Positions 19,850 through 30,342 of a DNA stretch of 64,000 bases are shown here, in pieces; positions within the stretch are counted from its first letter, which is position 1, and each line of letters begins with the position of its first letter. The DNA is from Prunus persica. Taxonomy: Eukaryota > Streptophyta > Magnoliopsida > Rosales > Rosaceae. A model generated the notes under the pieces. It had not been told where the DNA came from and made no database searches. It was given only the letters and a program-made list of their open reading frames with translations. Position numbers and translations under genes: made by a program. The stretch lies in assembly GCF_000346465.2 (NCBI RefSeq), contig NC_034015.1:9108923-9172922 (forward strand). Direction: 5' to 3'.

Positions 19850-22800
19850 CTAATTCAACGAGAAAGCTCCATTGCAGTACCTGCACAACTCAAAGAAATT
19901 AGCAAACCAGTAAATTATAAAAGCAAATCTGTATTCGTTAATACAAGTTTGAAAGATTGTCCACATAGACAAACACTGCACAAACAACTTGCAGGCATCC
20001 AAGGAAATATACACTAACCTGTTGCTGAACTTTTCAACAGCATCAGAGGCATAAAGAAGGGTTTCATTGGCTTTCTCCAGAACCATATAAAGTTCCTTCC
20101 CTCTTGTAACCCGAGCAATAACCCAAGCATTGTTTTTCGCCCGGATGCTAACTTCCAATTCTTTCTCTTGACCAGCATTATTTGATTGTGCTTTACTCTT
20201 TTCCAAATCAACTTCTTCTCTAAGCTTACTTAAGGCAAGTAAGGAATCCTGCCACAGAACATGAAAAATGAATTTCTTGGACATCAATTCATAAAAGCAA
20301 TAAATTGACATTAAAATGATGAGATCTAGTCTGATCAGTGACCACTAAGCCTATCTTTTGCAGCAAACACATGCATTAGGCCAAGCCGCCACAGAGAACA
20401 CCCAAGGTAAAAGAAATGCACTGAGAATGCAACCTAGTCTAGCTGGAGACTTGTGAACATGGCACCAGTCATATAAATAGAAAACTGAAAAAGAAAATGA
20501 TTATAGGCAGCTAGGTTTTCTTCCATAATTCCTTAGCTGCTGCAGGGGAGTATATTTATACAATATTTGATGCAGGTAAACAAGGTGAACATCCTCAACC
20601 AAATGGCCACGTTTTAACACGTATTGTGCAGAACAAGAGAGCAAGCCAAACTGTGGTGGAATGCTTTACCTTAGTAAGGGTTGTGACCTTTCCTGGTGGA
20701 GAAGCCCTAGATACATTTCTGTCTCCGTCCACTAGTAAATATCGATATCCACTAACATGATATGCATTCTCACCAACCCATCCTTTTGATAGTTTCTCTT
20801 CAACTCTCAACAGCTTTAGGGATACCTGGAAAATAGTAAATAAAAACATAAAATTCAAACAATGGCACTCCAGCTTTCATCTCAAGAAAACTTCTACAAT
20901 ACAGCTAATAGCATGAATCAGAATCAATGATTATTGCACCAGTAAAATTCCAAATAATTTATTACAGGAAATTAGCGATTAAGTAGACATTTTATTTCAT
21001 TAGGAATCAATGAGACAACGTATGTTGAGGACATGAAAAAGGATATAGAGGATATTACAAAACTAATTTTTTCCTGTCGATGAATATAAAGGATATGAGT
21101 ACATTAAACCAAATTAAATCAATAAAAATTTAAATAGGGAAAGATATGAGAAAGACATTAAAATGTTGCTTCAACACATCTAACAAGAAATTTGGTTTTG
21201 GTAGAGAACCAATATAAATAGGATTTCTATTGTGGACCTCTATTGATTTAGGGTAACGATTTCCACATGACAGTGCTAATGACAAGTTTAAAATGTAAAG
21301 AAGCAGTTTGATAGCATAAGCATTAGAGTTGCTAGCAGGGCTAGGAAGCTAACATTTTCAAGAACTTGCTGCTTCACCGCAGAAACACCTTGATCCCCAA
21401 TTAGCACTGAAGAAACAGGAATGAGAAAAATTAAGGTAAGGCTCTTATGCTGATGGGCACACAGATACATTCTCTCCTCTGTCTGATGGAGCAAAACTGT
21501 TGGAGTGGCAGAAATCAAGTTACTAGCCTCTGCACCCCAAATATCAGTGACAAGAAAACCATCCTTCCCTTTGGACCACTTATCCTGCTGCAAGGGCCGT
21601 ATGACACGATAATTGTTATCTCCAGCAGGAGAGTTGACATCTGAGCCTTGAAATTGTTCTGGAACACCACCAGGACGGGCCAAGATAGAACTTGAGGATA
21701 CATGGGATGTAGCTCCTTTGCGTAAATAGGACCAGGAACTTACTCCAGAGGATAAAGCACGGGGAGTCAGCCTTAAAACAGCATATGCAAATAGGTTTAC
21801 GGTGTCATCCTAACAAAGGAAAAACAAAATTCACGAAAGTTAGCATTTGACAAAATAAATGCACTCAGCACCTCTTTCTATGAAAATTCTACGCAAGAAA
21901 AATGTAACTCAGTTCTTAAGCTTCTCCTGAACTTTAAGACTAAAACACAATGGCATATGAATGATTTAAAAACAGTTAAAACGCCTAGAAGATCAAACCA
22001 TACAGGAGAAAGTGTTGTGGACACCAACAGGTCCTGAAACAAGATCAGTGAGTGACAGGGTATGTTCCCAGCACAAGATTCGAGCACCCTTACAAGCGAC
22101 TGCAAAGAAAAATGAAACCATTCAAAACATACACAAAAGAAAAATTGTATAACATTGCACTAACAAGTAAAAGACTAAAATTAGGAGATTCAGGTAGAAC
22201 TTAGAAGTCAGGTCGGAACAAGGGTGATTATAAAAGCCCACATGTATGCAGAAATGCACAGTTTTGTAGAATACAAGTGGGCAAGAAAGAAGATAATAGG
22301 ACAGTTAGTGATGATAGACAGGCTTAATACTAATGAAGCATTGCATTATAAGTTAAGGTAAAAAAATTAGTAAGGTATGTCTATAAAACTTATAAGGAAA
22401 ATGGATAAGAAAAGTAGAGAATAAACATAATACCAGTACATGTACTACAACCATCTTTCCAAATTACACCACAATATGGAAGCTGAAAAAAAAATCAACC
22501 ATGGAGAGGAACTCATGGACCCAATGAGCATCTAAACAACTAATACACCAAACCTAGAACAAGTTTATGACTAGGACATACTAAAACATCAATAACTTCC
22601 AAGGAAGAATCTTGAATAAAAATGTAGCATTAAATAAGCAGAAAATTTCAGCAAAACTGTTCTGGCCTACTCCACTAACATATGATTAATTTATATTCTG
22701 AAAACAAACCTGTACTTCAATTGCTGCTTCCCGCCCTACAGTAAGCATCTGTACGGTTCCACGCTCCTTTAAACAGTCACGGAATGATGGTAACAGTAGT

Positions 22801-23858
22801 TTCTTCCCGACCAGAAAATCTGCCCCAGAGAGTAAAACCATACAATGAGATACAGCAACTTCAGCATTACTTAGGTAGAAAAATCCAATCGAGAGGGCAT
22901 GATACAGCAACTTCAGTATTACCCCAGCAGCACCCATCGAATGGAGACCGCTTTTGAAATGCTGGCAATTAGTGATTTTACAATGAAATTTGAACCAAGG
23001 ACAATATAAAACTAGACTTCAGTGTAATTAGTAGGTATACGACTGTATGATGACTTACCACCAAGATAGTCCATGATGAAATAGTACAAATGAGATCGAG
23101 TTAGTCCTCCACCAGGGTCTTTGTCAAGCAACGCTCTTATAGATCCATGAAACATCACAAAAAGATAATGGACTTCCTTAAGAACCTTTCTCAATGCATC
23201 ACTTCTCCAAATAGCTTCAAACTCCTTGCTTTTCTCCACTACCTACAACAAGGTGAAGCAATGATTTGAAACTACTTCAAAATAGCATTGCCTACAACTG
23301 CATTCTAAAAAAAAATTAGTTTAGCTACGAGAAACAAAAATGTGAGCATCAGGGGCCTAAAACATTAGTTCTGAAAAAGCCCATAAGTTATAACATGCTA
23401 CCAACAATATATGAACATTATCTAAACACATAATTGAAAAGGACTAACAATGACAGGAATGTTTGTAAGGAAAACAGAGCTCACCATCACCATCCAGATA
23501 TCTGGTTCCGCCTCATAAAAAACATGCGAATGCCTCTCTGCTTCAATGGCTTCACAAGCAGCCTCTGGAGAGAAGATTCTGCACAAAATATATACAAGTT
23601 CTTATAAAAATCAAAAAACACTTGTATAAAATTTATGTAAGAAAAAGGGATAGAAAGTAGAAACCTGGTAAATGTGATAAGTCCTTCACTGAGCCCAATC
23701 ACAGAGAATTGTGCTGAGAAGGGCAAATCGGCAGGGAAGAAAAACAATATCTTGTCCAATTCTTGCCCTTCATTTTGACCCCTCCTCAAATCAAATATGC
23801 ACAATTGCAGTCCTTCTGGGGTTGCACTGGCCGTGGTACTAGCAGACGACAAACCCAT
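19850..23858 (-). CDS. CCZ1: CCZ1, vacuolar fusion protein (MON1-CCZ1 Rab7 GEF subunit)
   Basis: CCZ1 pairs with MON1 as the exchange factor that loads Rab7/RABG3 on late endosomes, driving Rab5-to-Rab7 conversion and vacuolar delivery. Nine coding exons: 23665-23858, 23485-23578, 23059-23242, 22710-22819, 22004-22099, 21354-21809, 20670-20825, 20019-20248, 19850-19880; 1551 nt, 516 aa, the usual length, with all phases consistent. Start ATG at 23856-23858 (MGLSSAS) lies 11 bp after an acceptor that ends a 5' UTR intron. The N-terminal longin-type domain is clear (LQLCIFDLRRGQNEGQELDK, FFFPADLPFSAQFSVIGLSE), then DALRKVLKEVHYLFVMFHGS, DPGGGLTRSHLYYFIMDYL and LLLPSFRDCLKERG. The middle is variable and Ser-rich. 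The last exon is only 31 nt (YCNGAFSLN, stop TAG 19850-19852), so its call rests on the acceptor and frame. Confidence 0.95.
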
Positions 23859-24070
23859 AATTTCTTCCTGCAACAATGGTACAATCAAACAATTTGCATA
23901 ACAAATTGAACCCTAAATTTCGTTAGCCGCTGAAAGGAGAAGGAATTGCGAGATTGGAACGACTTACTTGCAGCACAGCGAAGCTTCTTGTTGGGCTTTG
24001 ATTTTGATTTTGGTACCAAATAAGGTTTATTAGATTAGATGGAAGGAATTTGCTCCGCCATTAGGCACTG
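23859..24070 (-). promoter_or_regulatory. CCZ1 5' UTR exons and promoter side
   Basis: On the minus strand a non-coding exon ends with donor CTGCAA|GTAAGT at about 23966 and is joined to the acceptor just upstream of the start codon. No convincing TATA box was identified. Confidence 0.4.
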
Positions 24071-24355
24071 ATCCTTTTTTTCAAAGTTTGAATGGTAGGT
24101 AACTGCGTGGAGGAATTTCACTAATTACTGTGTCGGCCTGTTTGCTTAATTGCTGTTTTTTCCTGCATTTTCACTCTTGCAGTTTTATCCTTTTAAAAAA
24201 ATATATATATATAAGTGATAGTGAGGGGAAGGATTTGAACACATGACTTTCAAGGTAGGGTCTTGTTGATATAGCATGAATACTTTGGTAATATGCAACT
24301 ATTAAACATTTTAAAATTCAATTTAGAGAAAAATTAAAAAACTTTAAAGATGCCA

Positions 24356-24432
24356 ACTGGTCTTGTGCAGGGGAAGGACGCTTGACTTGCAGACTCAGGT
24401 TCGAAGTTCGCTACCTTGACAGTATGTGTGAG
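24356..24432 (+). mobile_element. SINE-like tRNA-derived sequence, split by a MITE
   Basis: CTGGTCTTGTGCAGGGG resembles box A and CAGGTTCGAAGTTCG resembles box B, about 30 bp apart. The sequence seems to resume after the MITE at 24775 with TGTGTGGGAAAACC. Family not identified. Confidence 0.4.
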
Positions 24433-24774
24433 CAGGGAAATGCTAGCAACTCTGTTTTAGACTTTCTCTCTTCTTCTCATAATAAGTGTCACTTTCCTTA
24501 TACTTAAAACAATGTCATTAATACATCACACAAATTAGTTTTTGTTTTCCAAGTTTACCCTTATTGAATGTATTAGCTTTTATACATTTAATAACAAACT
24601 AGCTTGTTATTAAAAATAGTTAATACATTTAATAAGGGTAAACTTGAAAAACAAAATCTAACTTGTGTGATGCATTAATGATATTGTATTTAAGTGTAAG
24701 GAAAGTGACACTTGTCATGAGTAGAAGGGAGAAGATCTAAAGGAGAAGGTTGGAGAGAAAGTTGCTAGTATTCC
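24433..24774. mobile_element. fold-back MITE of about 340 bp
   Basis: The two halves are near-perfect inverted copies: the left arm runs from GGGAAATGCTAGCAAC through AGTGTCACTTTCCTTATACT to TTACCCTTATTGAATGTATT; the right arm is its reverse complement ending GTTGCTAGTATTCC at 24774. The loop is short (about 24565-24620). Flanks ATGTGTGAG and TTGTGTGGG agree at 7 of 9 positions and may be a worn 9-bp duplication, which would suggest a Mutator-type MITE. No coding capacity. Confidence 0.8.
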
Positions 24775-24784
24775 TTGTGTGGGA

Positions 24785-26462
24785 AAACCTCATCTCTCAA
24801 CATCGATTGTATCAAACCAATGGGGTGTTTTATATGATTTAATGTATAATTTTATTTTTAAAAAGACAATAGAAATTGTAAGTACAAAAGAAAATGATTA
24901 TTAGATTTTTAAGCTAATAACTTTAGCTAGCCCACCCGTTAATAAATTCTTGATTCCGCCCTTGCCCTCTCTCAATATTGCCTTTATAAAATTTTTTAAA
25001 TAAATACAACGATCCCAACCCAGCCTGCAGGCACCTTTTTTTATAAAATTAAAAATAAAAAAAAGTGAATTTCAAATTTTTTTTAATAATTAAAGTTACC
25101 ATAATATAACAGAGTTGACGGGGCAACATGAGACATAGAGTGAAAGCACAACGGCCAGAATGGGTCAATTGAGAATACAAGTGAAAAGTGAGATTTGAGT
25201 GGAAAATACACGGAGCAAAACAAGGAAGCCGGACAGAAATCTACTCCTTTTTTTAACAGAATTCTCCAATTTTGTATACTTTTCATCTCATAGTTTATAT
25301 TCAATATTTAAAGCATGAAAAAATGAGGAGGCAGTACAAGTGTATCAAATAGAGAGTGTGAATCGGGTATAGACCAGATTGTACTTGCATACCTTCTTCA
25401 ATAAGTTACAAGGAATCATGTATAGACTTTTTCTTTTTCTTTTTTAATACAAGCGATAGTTTAAACATTAAACATTAATGAGAGGTTCTTACACACACAT
25501 TACCAAGGTACCATAAGGACGTGAGCGGCCACAAGGGTCACTTAACTTTCCTTGATAAAATTTCTAGTTTCGCCACTACATGAAAATTTGAACTTGAGAC
25601 CACTAGTCTGTAACCCTTTTTTTATTTGGCTAGACTCCATTGGCAGAAATCTGGTATATACTTTAGCGGTGAAATGAATTAACCCTAAATAAAACCACTT
25701 ATAGAAAAATTGCCATCAAAGTCGGTAGTTGGTATTAACACATCAATTGGAGATCGTATTAGGATGACTATGTATTAAACAATCACCAAATAGGTTTCTT
25801 TCTAGGTTGATTGGGGAAGGCACCTCCTTCACATGCACCTATATGAATGTGTCAGGTCAACAGAAAAAACACAATCTACGGATCTGATTACCAAACTTGA
25901 CTCTTTCTTTTTTTTTTCTTTTTTTAAATATGCAGGAGTAAGTAAACCAAATCGCAAATGGTTTTTTATGATTCAATTCAAAGGGTCACTTTCATTTTTG
26001 AATTGATCCTAATATTGGCACACGACTGCAAACGCAGCATATCCCACTTTGGAAACTTTGGCCTCAAATTAATTTCACATTTCACGCTTAGCAGTTTCAT
26101 ATTGCATAGGCGTGAGAATACGAGCAATGACAATACAAGCAATGCTAGCATCAGTCGCACGCGTGGGTGATTATGGATGGCAAGGGTAATCAATACTTAA
26201 ATGAGAAAAGGATGCAAAAGGAAAATGAATCAGATAGCAACATCACAAGCTTATACAGGAGGAAAGATCAGGGGAAGAGGAAACTTACAAGGAAAGGAAA
26301 CGAGGAACAAGATCAAACCAAATTCTGAAGCATTATTATATCAAAAGCTATATGTAGCGAGCAAATACAGCTATACCACACCAGTCCACTAGAAAACATG
26401 CATAAAGAACTAGATATTACATTAACCTCTAAACCCAGAATTCCAGAAAATCTGTTGACATC
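24785..26462. other. AT-rich intergenic, probably old repeats
   Basis: No gene recognised. Pieces such as 25560-25620, with a GTCTCAAGTTCAAAT box-B-like word on the minus strand, suggest further eroded SINE remains. The last few hundred bases before 26463 should include the calcium sensor 3' UTR. Confidence 0.4.
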
Positions 26463-28550
26463 CTATGCAATGAGGAAAGGCAGCACAGTCAACATGAAGT
26501 CCTCATAGCTGAAAGTTCCAGTACCGGTGTACGCTTTGTCCTTCTCCTTAAATTTTTCGGTTAAACCCTGCAAGACACAAGAACAACAAAACAAATAAGT
26601 GCCAAAAGAAAATCTCCATTTTAGAGCTGTACTTAAAGCCATTTTTCGAAGTTCTTAATACTGGTAAAACTACATGATTCAGTAATGTACAATAAAAATT
26701 GCGGATATCCCAGTTGAAAAAATCAAGCAAAGAAAGAAAGGGCTATTTTTCTTCTCTTGTTAAGCAGGTTTTGAACTAACTGCAGCAATACATTCTTGTT
26801 CTGAATTCCCAACCATATAAAGTAAGCAGGGATCGAAAAACTTGTGCTTATGCTCTTAGCATAGAAAGAATAGATAAAGAATGCTGAATTAGAAAGTAAA
26901 ACGGAAAGCCAAGTGACGAAGACGAAGAAGCTCCCAAGTTAAAACTATAAATTGAGTGCCCAAAATCATGGTAAATAGATTTAGTCACAAGTAAACTGAC
27001 CTTAACAGTAAGACAGCACCTGCATTTAATCACAACAAAGAAAAAATATATATATTAAGAGATTGATAAAAGCAAACACAATGTGAAACAAACCATAAAG
27101 AAAATGAATGTAAAATATGAAAGGAAAAGGGAAACGTACTCGATGAAATTGTCATATTCAATGGCCCTGTGTTTGCCTCCGGTCTTGTCGAATTTAGAGA
27201 CCAGCAGATCCAAAACCGTAGGTGACACGGAAAAACCCAGACTCAGCAGTGCATCTCTCAGCTCAGTTGCATCAATGTGCCCACTTCTATCCCTGTCGAA
27301 CCTCTCAAATATTCCCTGATCCGTTGTCACACAAATTATTAATCACAAAACCAAATTTTACTCAAAAGGAAAAAAAAAGAATTTATATTTAAAAATTTAA
27401 GTTTTAAAAAAAAAATTGGGAATTACCCTCCAACTCTGAAGACTGTAGAACACTGCAGTGAATTCCTTAGGCCCTGTTTTCACAATTTACCCAGAAAAAG
27501 AAATCAATACGAATTACCGTTTCATTGAATTAATAGCGATATTTATTGAATTTATTGAATAACGTTAAAAAACTAAGCTGCAGAATACAAATTATAGCAT
27601 GGGAAATATTCCATAGCTTTCAAAAGACCAGAAAGCAGAGATATCTCAAACGAAGACGCGGGACCCACTGAAGCACAACGTGTAGTCACATTAAGATCCA
27701 ACGGTCCACAAACCATGACTACCACACATTCGCATTCAACGCAAACACTGACACGTTAACACAACACGGACACGTGAAATACCATTCAACGACAGCACTA
27801 TCAACCACTAAATAGAAAGAGAAGAAGGGCATGGCGGACATTTCGCCTGCATGCCCCTAGCAGCCACTCCGCGTCCGGTCACTGACTGGGAGGAACAATG
27901 CCAGAACGACATCGTCTGGATTGCGCCGATCAAAATCACAGAACGCACCGTTAACTCTAAGAATCGCAGTTGTCTAATTTCCCAATTTGACGAGAAAGAA
28001 CTCAGAGATACACACGCTTATGGAGAACAGAGAGAGTTAGGGTTTGTGAAACGTTACCGATCTTCCTGGTGTTGGTTTGGGTGAAGAGGTACATGAGAAG
28101 ATGAACAGTCCTCAAGCTGAAGCTCTGATTGTATGACGACAGAGCTCTCTGCAACTCCTTGTCGTCGATGAAGCCACTGCCGTCCTGATCCGCCATCTGA
28201 AAGCACGCCACCACATTCGGGTCCGTACCGGGTGGGAACGACGATGGCACCAGAGCCGCGAACGGGCTTCCGTAGCCCGGAGCCGACGGCGGGTATCCAC
28301 CCCCGCTGCTTCCGTGGCTCTGGTGAGGCTTCTCTGGCGCGTACGGCGCGGCGTACGGTGCCGATGGTGCGCCGTAGGGTGCAGACGGCGCGCCATAAGG
28401 TGCAGCCGGCGCTCCGTACGGTTGCGCTTGGTGTTGGTGGGGCTGGCCGGGTTGGCCTGGCTGGCCTGGCTGCGGCGCGGCGTAGGGTTTGCCTGGTGGA
28501 GGCGTGCTGCCGTAGCCGTAGCCGGGGGGCGGGTGTGGGTATCCAGACAT
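26463..28550 (-). CDS. penta-EF-hand calcium-binding protein, CML48/49/50-like
   Basis: A calcium sensor related to animal ALG-2/sorcin, with a flexible Pro/Gly/Tyr-rich N-terminus and a C-terminal penta-EF-hand module. Exons: 28058-28550, 27427-27473, 27140-27315, 27001-27019, 26463-26567; 840 nt, 279 aa, frame continuous. Residues 1 to about 105 are low-complexity with repeated YGAPSAP and GQP units. EF-hand loop 1 is D121-E132 (DQDGSGFIDDKE) and loop 2 is D187-E198 (DRDRSGHIDATE), both with canonical calcium ligands. A third loop near FDKTGGKHRAIEYDNF is degenerate. The C-terminal TFSYEDFMLTVLPFL matches the dimerising fifth hand. The 19-nt exon 4 (CCLTVK) is easily missed by gene finders. 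Arabidopsis relatives include CML48, 49 and 50; the orthologue is not decided here. Confidence 0.93.
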
Positions 28551-28644
28551 TTTTAATTTTGTTTTCTAGTAGAATAGAAGCTTTTTGAAGATGAGAAAAT
28601 GTTCTGAGAATTTCAGAGAGGGCTTTGAGCTGATGGAAAACAGA

Positions 28645-28656
28645 TCTATATATAAC
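28645..28656 (-). promoter_or_regulatory. TATA box of the calcium-sensor gene
   Basis: TATATATA at 28647-28654 lies about 100 bp upstream of the start codon on the minus strand, in an otherwise ordinary proximal promoter. Confidence 0.55.
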
Positions 28657-28902
28657 TGAAGTTGAAATCTCGGACCCGAAGAACTGAGTAATTACATCGT
28701 TGCCCTTGGCTTTAAATGTAATAATAAAAAGAATTTAATTTTTTAATTAATTTTAAAACAACTAATTTAATTTTAAAATAAGTATTCTATCTTATTTAAT
28801 TAGCTAGGACTAATCTTCATGATTAAGGTCTAAAGTTTGGATTGTGAAACAATTTGATTAGTAAAAAAAATTAAAACCATGTGCTTGCCTGGATTAAAAC
28901 AA

Positions 28903-29200
28903 GGGTTAAATGTTAAAATGGTCCATGTGTTATAGTTATTTGGCAAATTTAGTCCATTTGTTTTTAATTTGGCCAATTTAGTCCATGTGTTTTACTCTGT
29001 TAGCCAATATTGTCCATTAGGTCAAATTACCATTAAAAAATTCATTGAAATTTTTATAAGTAATAAAAAAAATTATTAAGTTCAATTTATAAAATTAAAA
29101 AAATTTGGAATCCTAACAACCTCTATGCCCTTCTTCTCTCATGCCGTCACCACCACCACACCCATCATGGCAACCACCATGAGCAGTCCCAACCACCACC

Positions 29201-29242
<42 letters not shown>

Positions 29243-29802
29243 CCAGAACAAATGGATATAAACCGTAAAGTTATTAAAAGAGAATATTATCAACTTCATC
29301 TCAAACAACCTCAACATTGAAATCCTTATTGAGCTTCTTCTAGGGAGGTGAAGATGATTTCATGGCATCAAGCCAACCGTTGGACTAACATCATCGAGCT
29401 TTCCTTGCTTTTTCCTGGGGATGTATCTGTACTTGCCAGAGGAGAATGATGCTCCTTGCTGTGAGTATGGCAACAAACTAGAATGGAGGCCTAGTCTTGA
29501 TTTAGCTCTCGGTGGAGGCGGCATGAGAGAACGACATAGAGGCTATTGGGTTTCCAGATTTTTTATTATGTAATTATATTTAATTCTGTTATTTGTGTTT
29601 ATAATTTTTATTTATTTGTAAACTGAACTCAATAATTTTTTATTATTTTTTAAAGCTTTAATGAATGTTTTAACTTAATTTGACGGCATGGACAACATTT
29701 ACTAACGGAATAGAACACGGGAATTAAATTGGTCAAATTAAAAATACGGGGATTAAATTGGCCAAGTGAGTAAAACACAGAGACCATTTTAGCATTTAAG
29801 CC
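28903..29802. mobile_element. 900-bp non-autonomous MULE with long TIRs
   Basis: Ends GGGTTAAATG and (reverse complement) GGCTTAAATG start inverted repeats that can be followed for about 250 bp, through GGCCAATTTA and into ATGCC.TC near 29145 and 29525. Perfect 9-bp direct duplications TTAAAACAA flank it at 28894-28902 and 29803-29811. The centre holds a (CT)n run and about 280 bp without recognised coding content. It lies about 350 bp upstream of the calcium-sensor start codon. Confidence 0.93.
29204..29239. repeat. (CT)n microsatellite inside the MULE
   Basis: About 18 CT units in the central region of the 900-bp element. Confidence 0.97.
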
Positions 29803-29811
29803 TTAAAACAA

Positions 29812-30165
29812 TATTGTTTTCTCTTTTTTTCTATTAACAAAAATAAAAAGAAATGGGAGAAATCCTCAAATTAATTTTTTTGTAATAATTACAAGGAACT
29901 TAGGTTCCATTCAGTTCATGAGAAAGGAAGTTTGGGTATGAGAAATCAATTGCTTTCTCATGTTTGGTAAGTCTATGTATAGGAAATGGTTGCCGTCACA
30001 TGAAAAAGTAGGGAGAAAGTGAAGCCCTCCTCTCAACTTAGGTTTTGTTTTCGCTTATCATAGGAATGTTTGGGAAAATGAGCCAACATTAAATGCATAT
30101 TTTTCACGATCATTTTGTCCCCATTAACAATTTAGAATTACAATATATCATTAAATTCATTTTTT
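29812..30165. other. short intergenic stretch, no gene seen
   Basis: AT-rich sequence between the MULE and the fold-back at 30168-30292. No coding content recognised. Confidence 0.4.
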
Positions 30166-30167
30166 TA

Positions 30168-30292
30168 TTTGTCTTAATGCTTAACATAAGAGATGTTATA
30201 ATTGTGAATGAATGGGAAAGTGTTTGCCAGCTTTATTTTCTAGTTTTGGCCTTTCTTCCGGCTCTACATCTCTTATGTTAAGCATCAAGACA
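30168..30292. repeat. small fold-back sequence
   Basis: TTGTCTTAATGCTTAACATA followed by AGAGATGT at about 30168-30195 is the near-perfect inverted copy of ACATCTCTTATGTTAAGCAT followed by CAAGACAA at about 30265-30292. The spacer is about 70 bp. It could be a small MITE or a hairpin-RNA source. Confidence 0.75.
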
Positions 30293-30342
30293 AAAGGTAA
30301 TAATGATTATTTTTTGAGAACCTCGACGGAACGAGGGAAACT

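Noticed and set aside
28232..28588. Antisense ORFs of 80-118 aa over the calcium-sensor exon 1
   Set aside because: Shadows of the Pro/Gly-rich coding repeat; high GC there removes stop codons from other frames.
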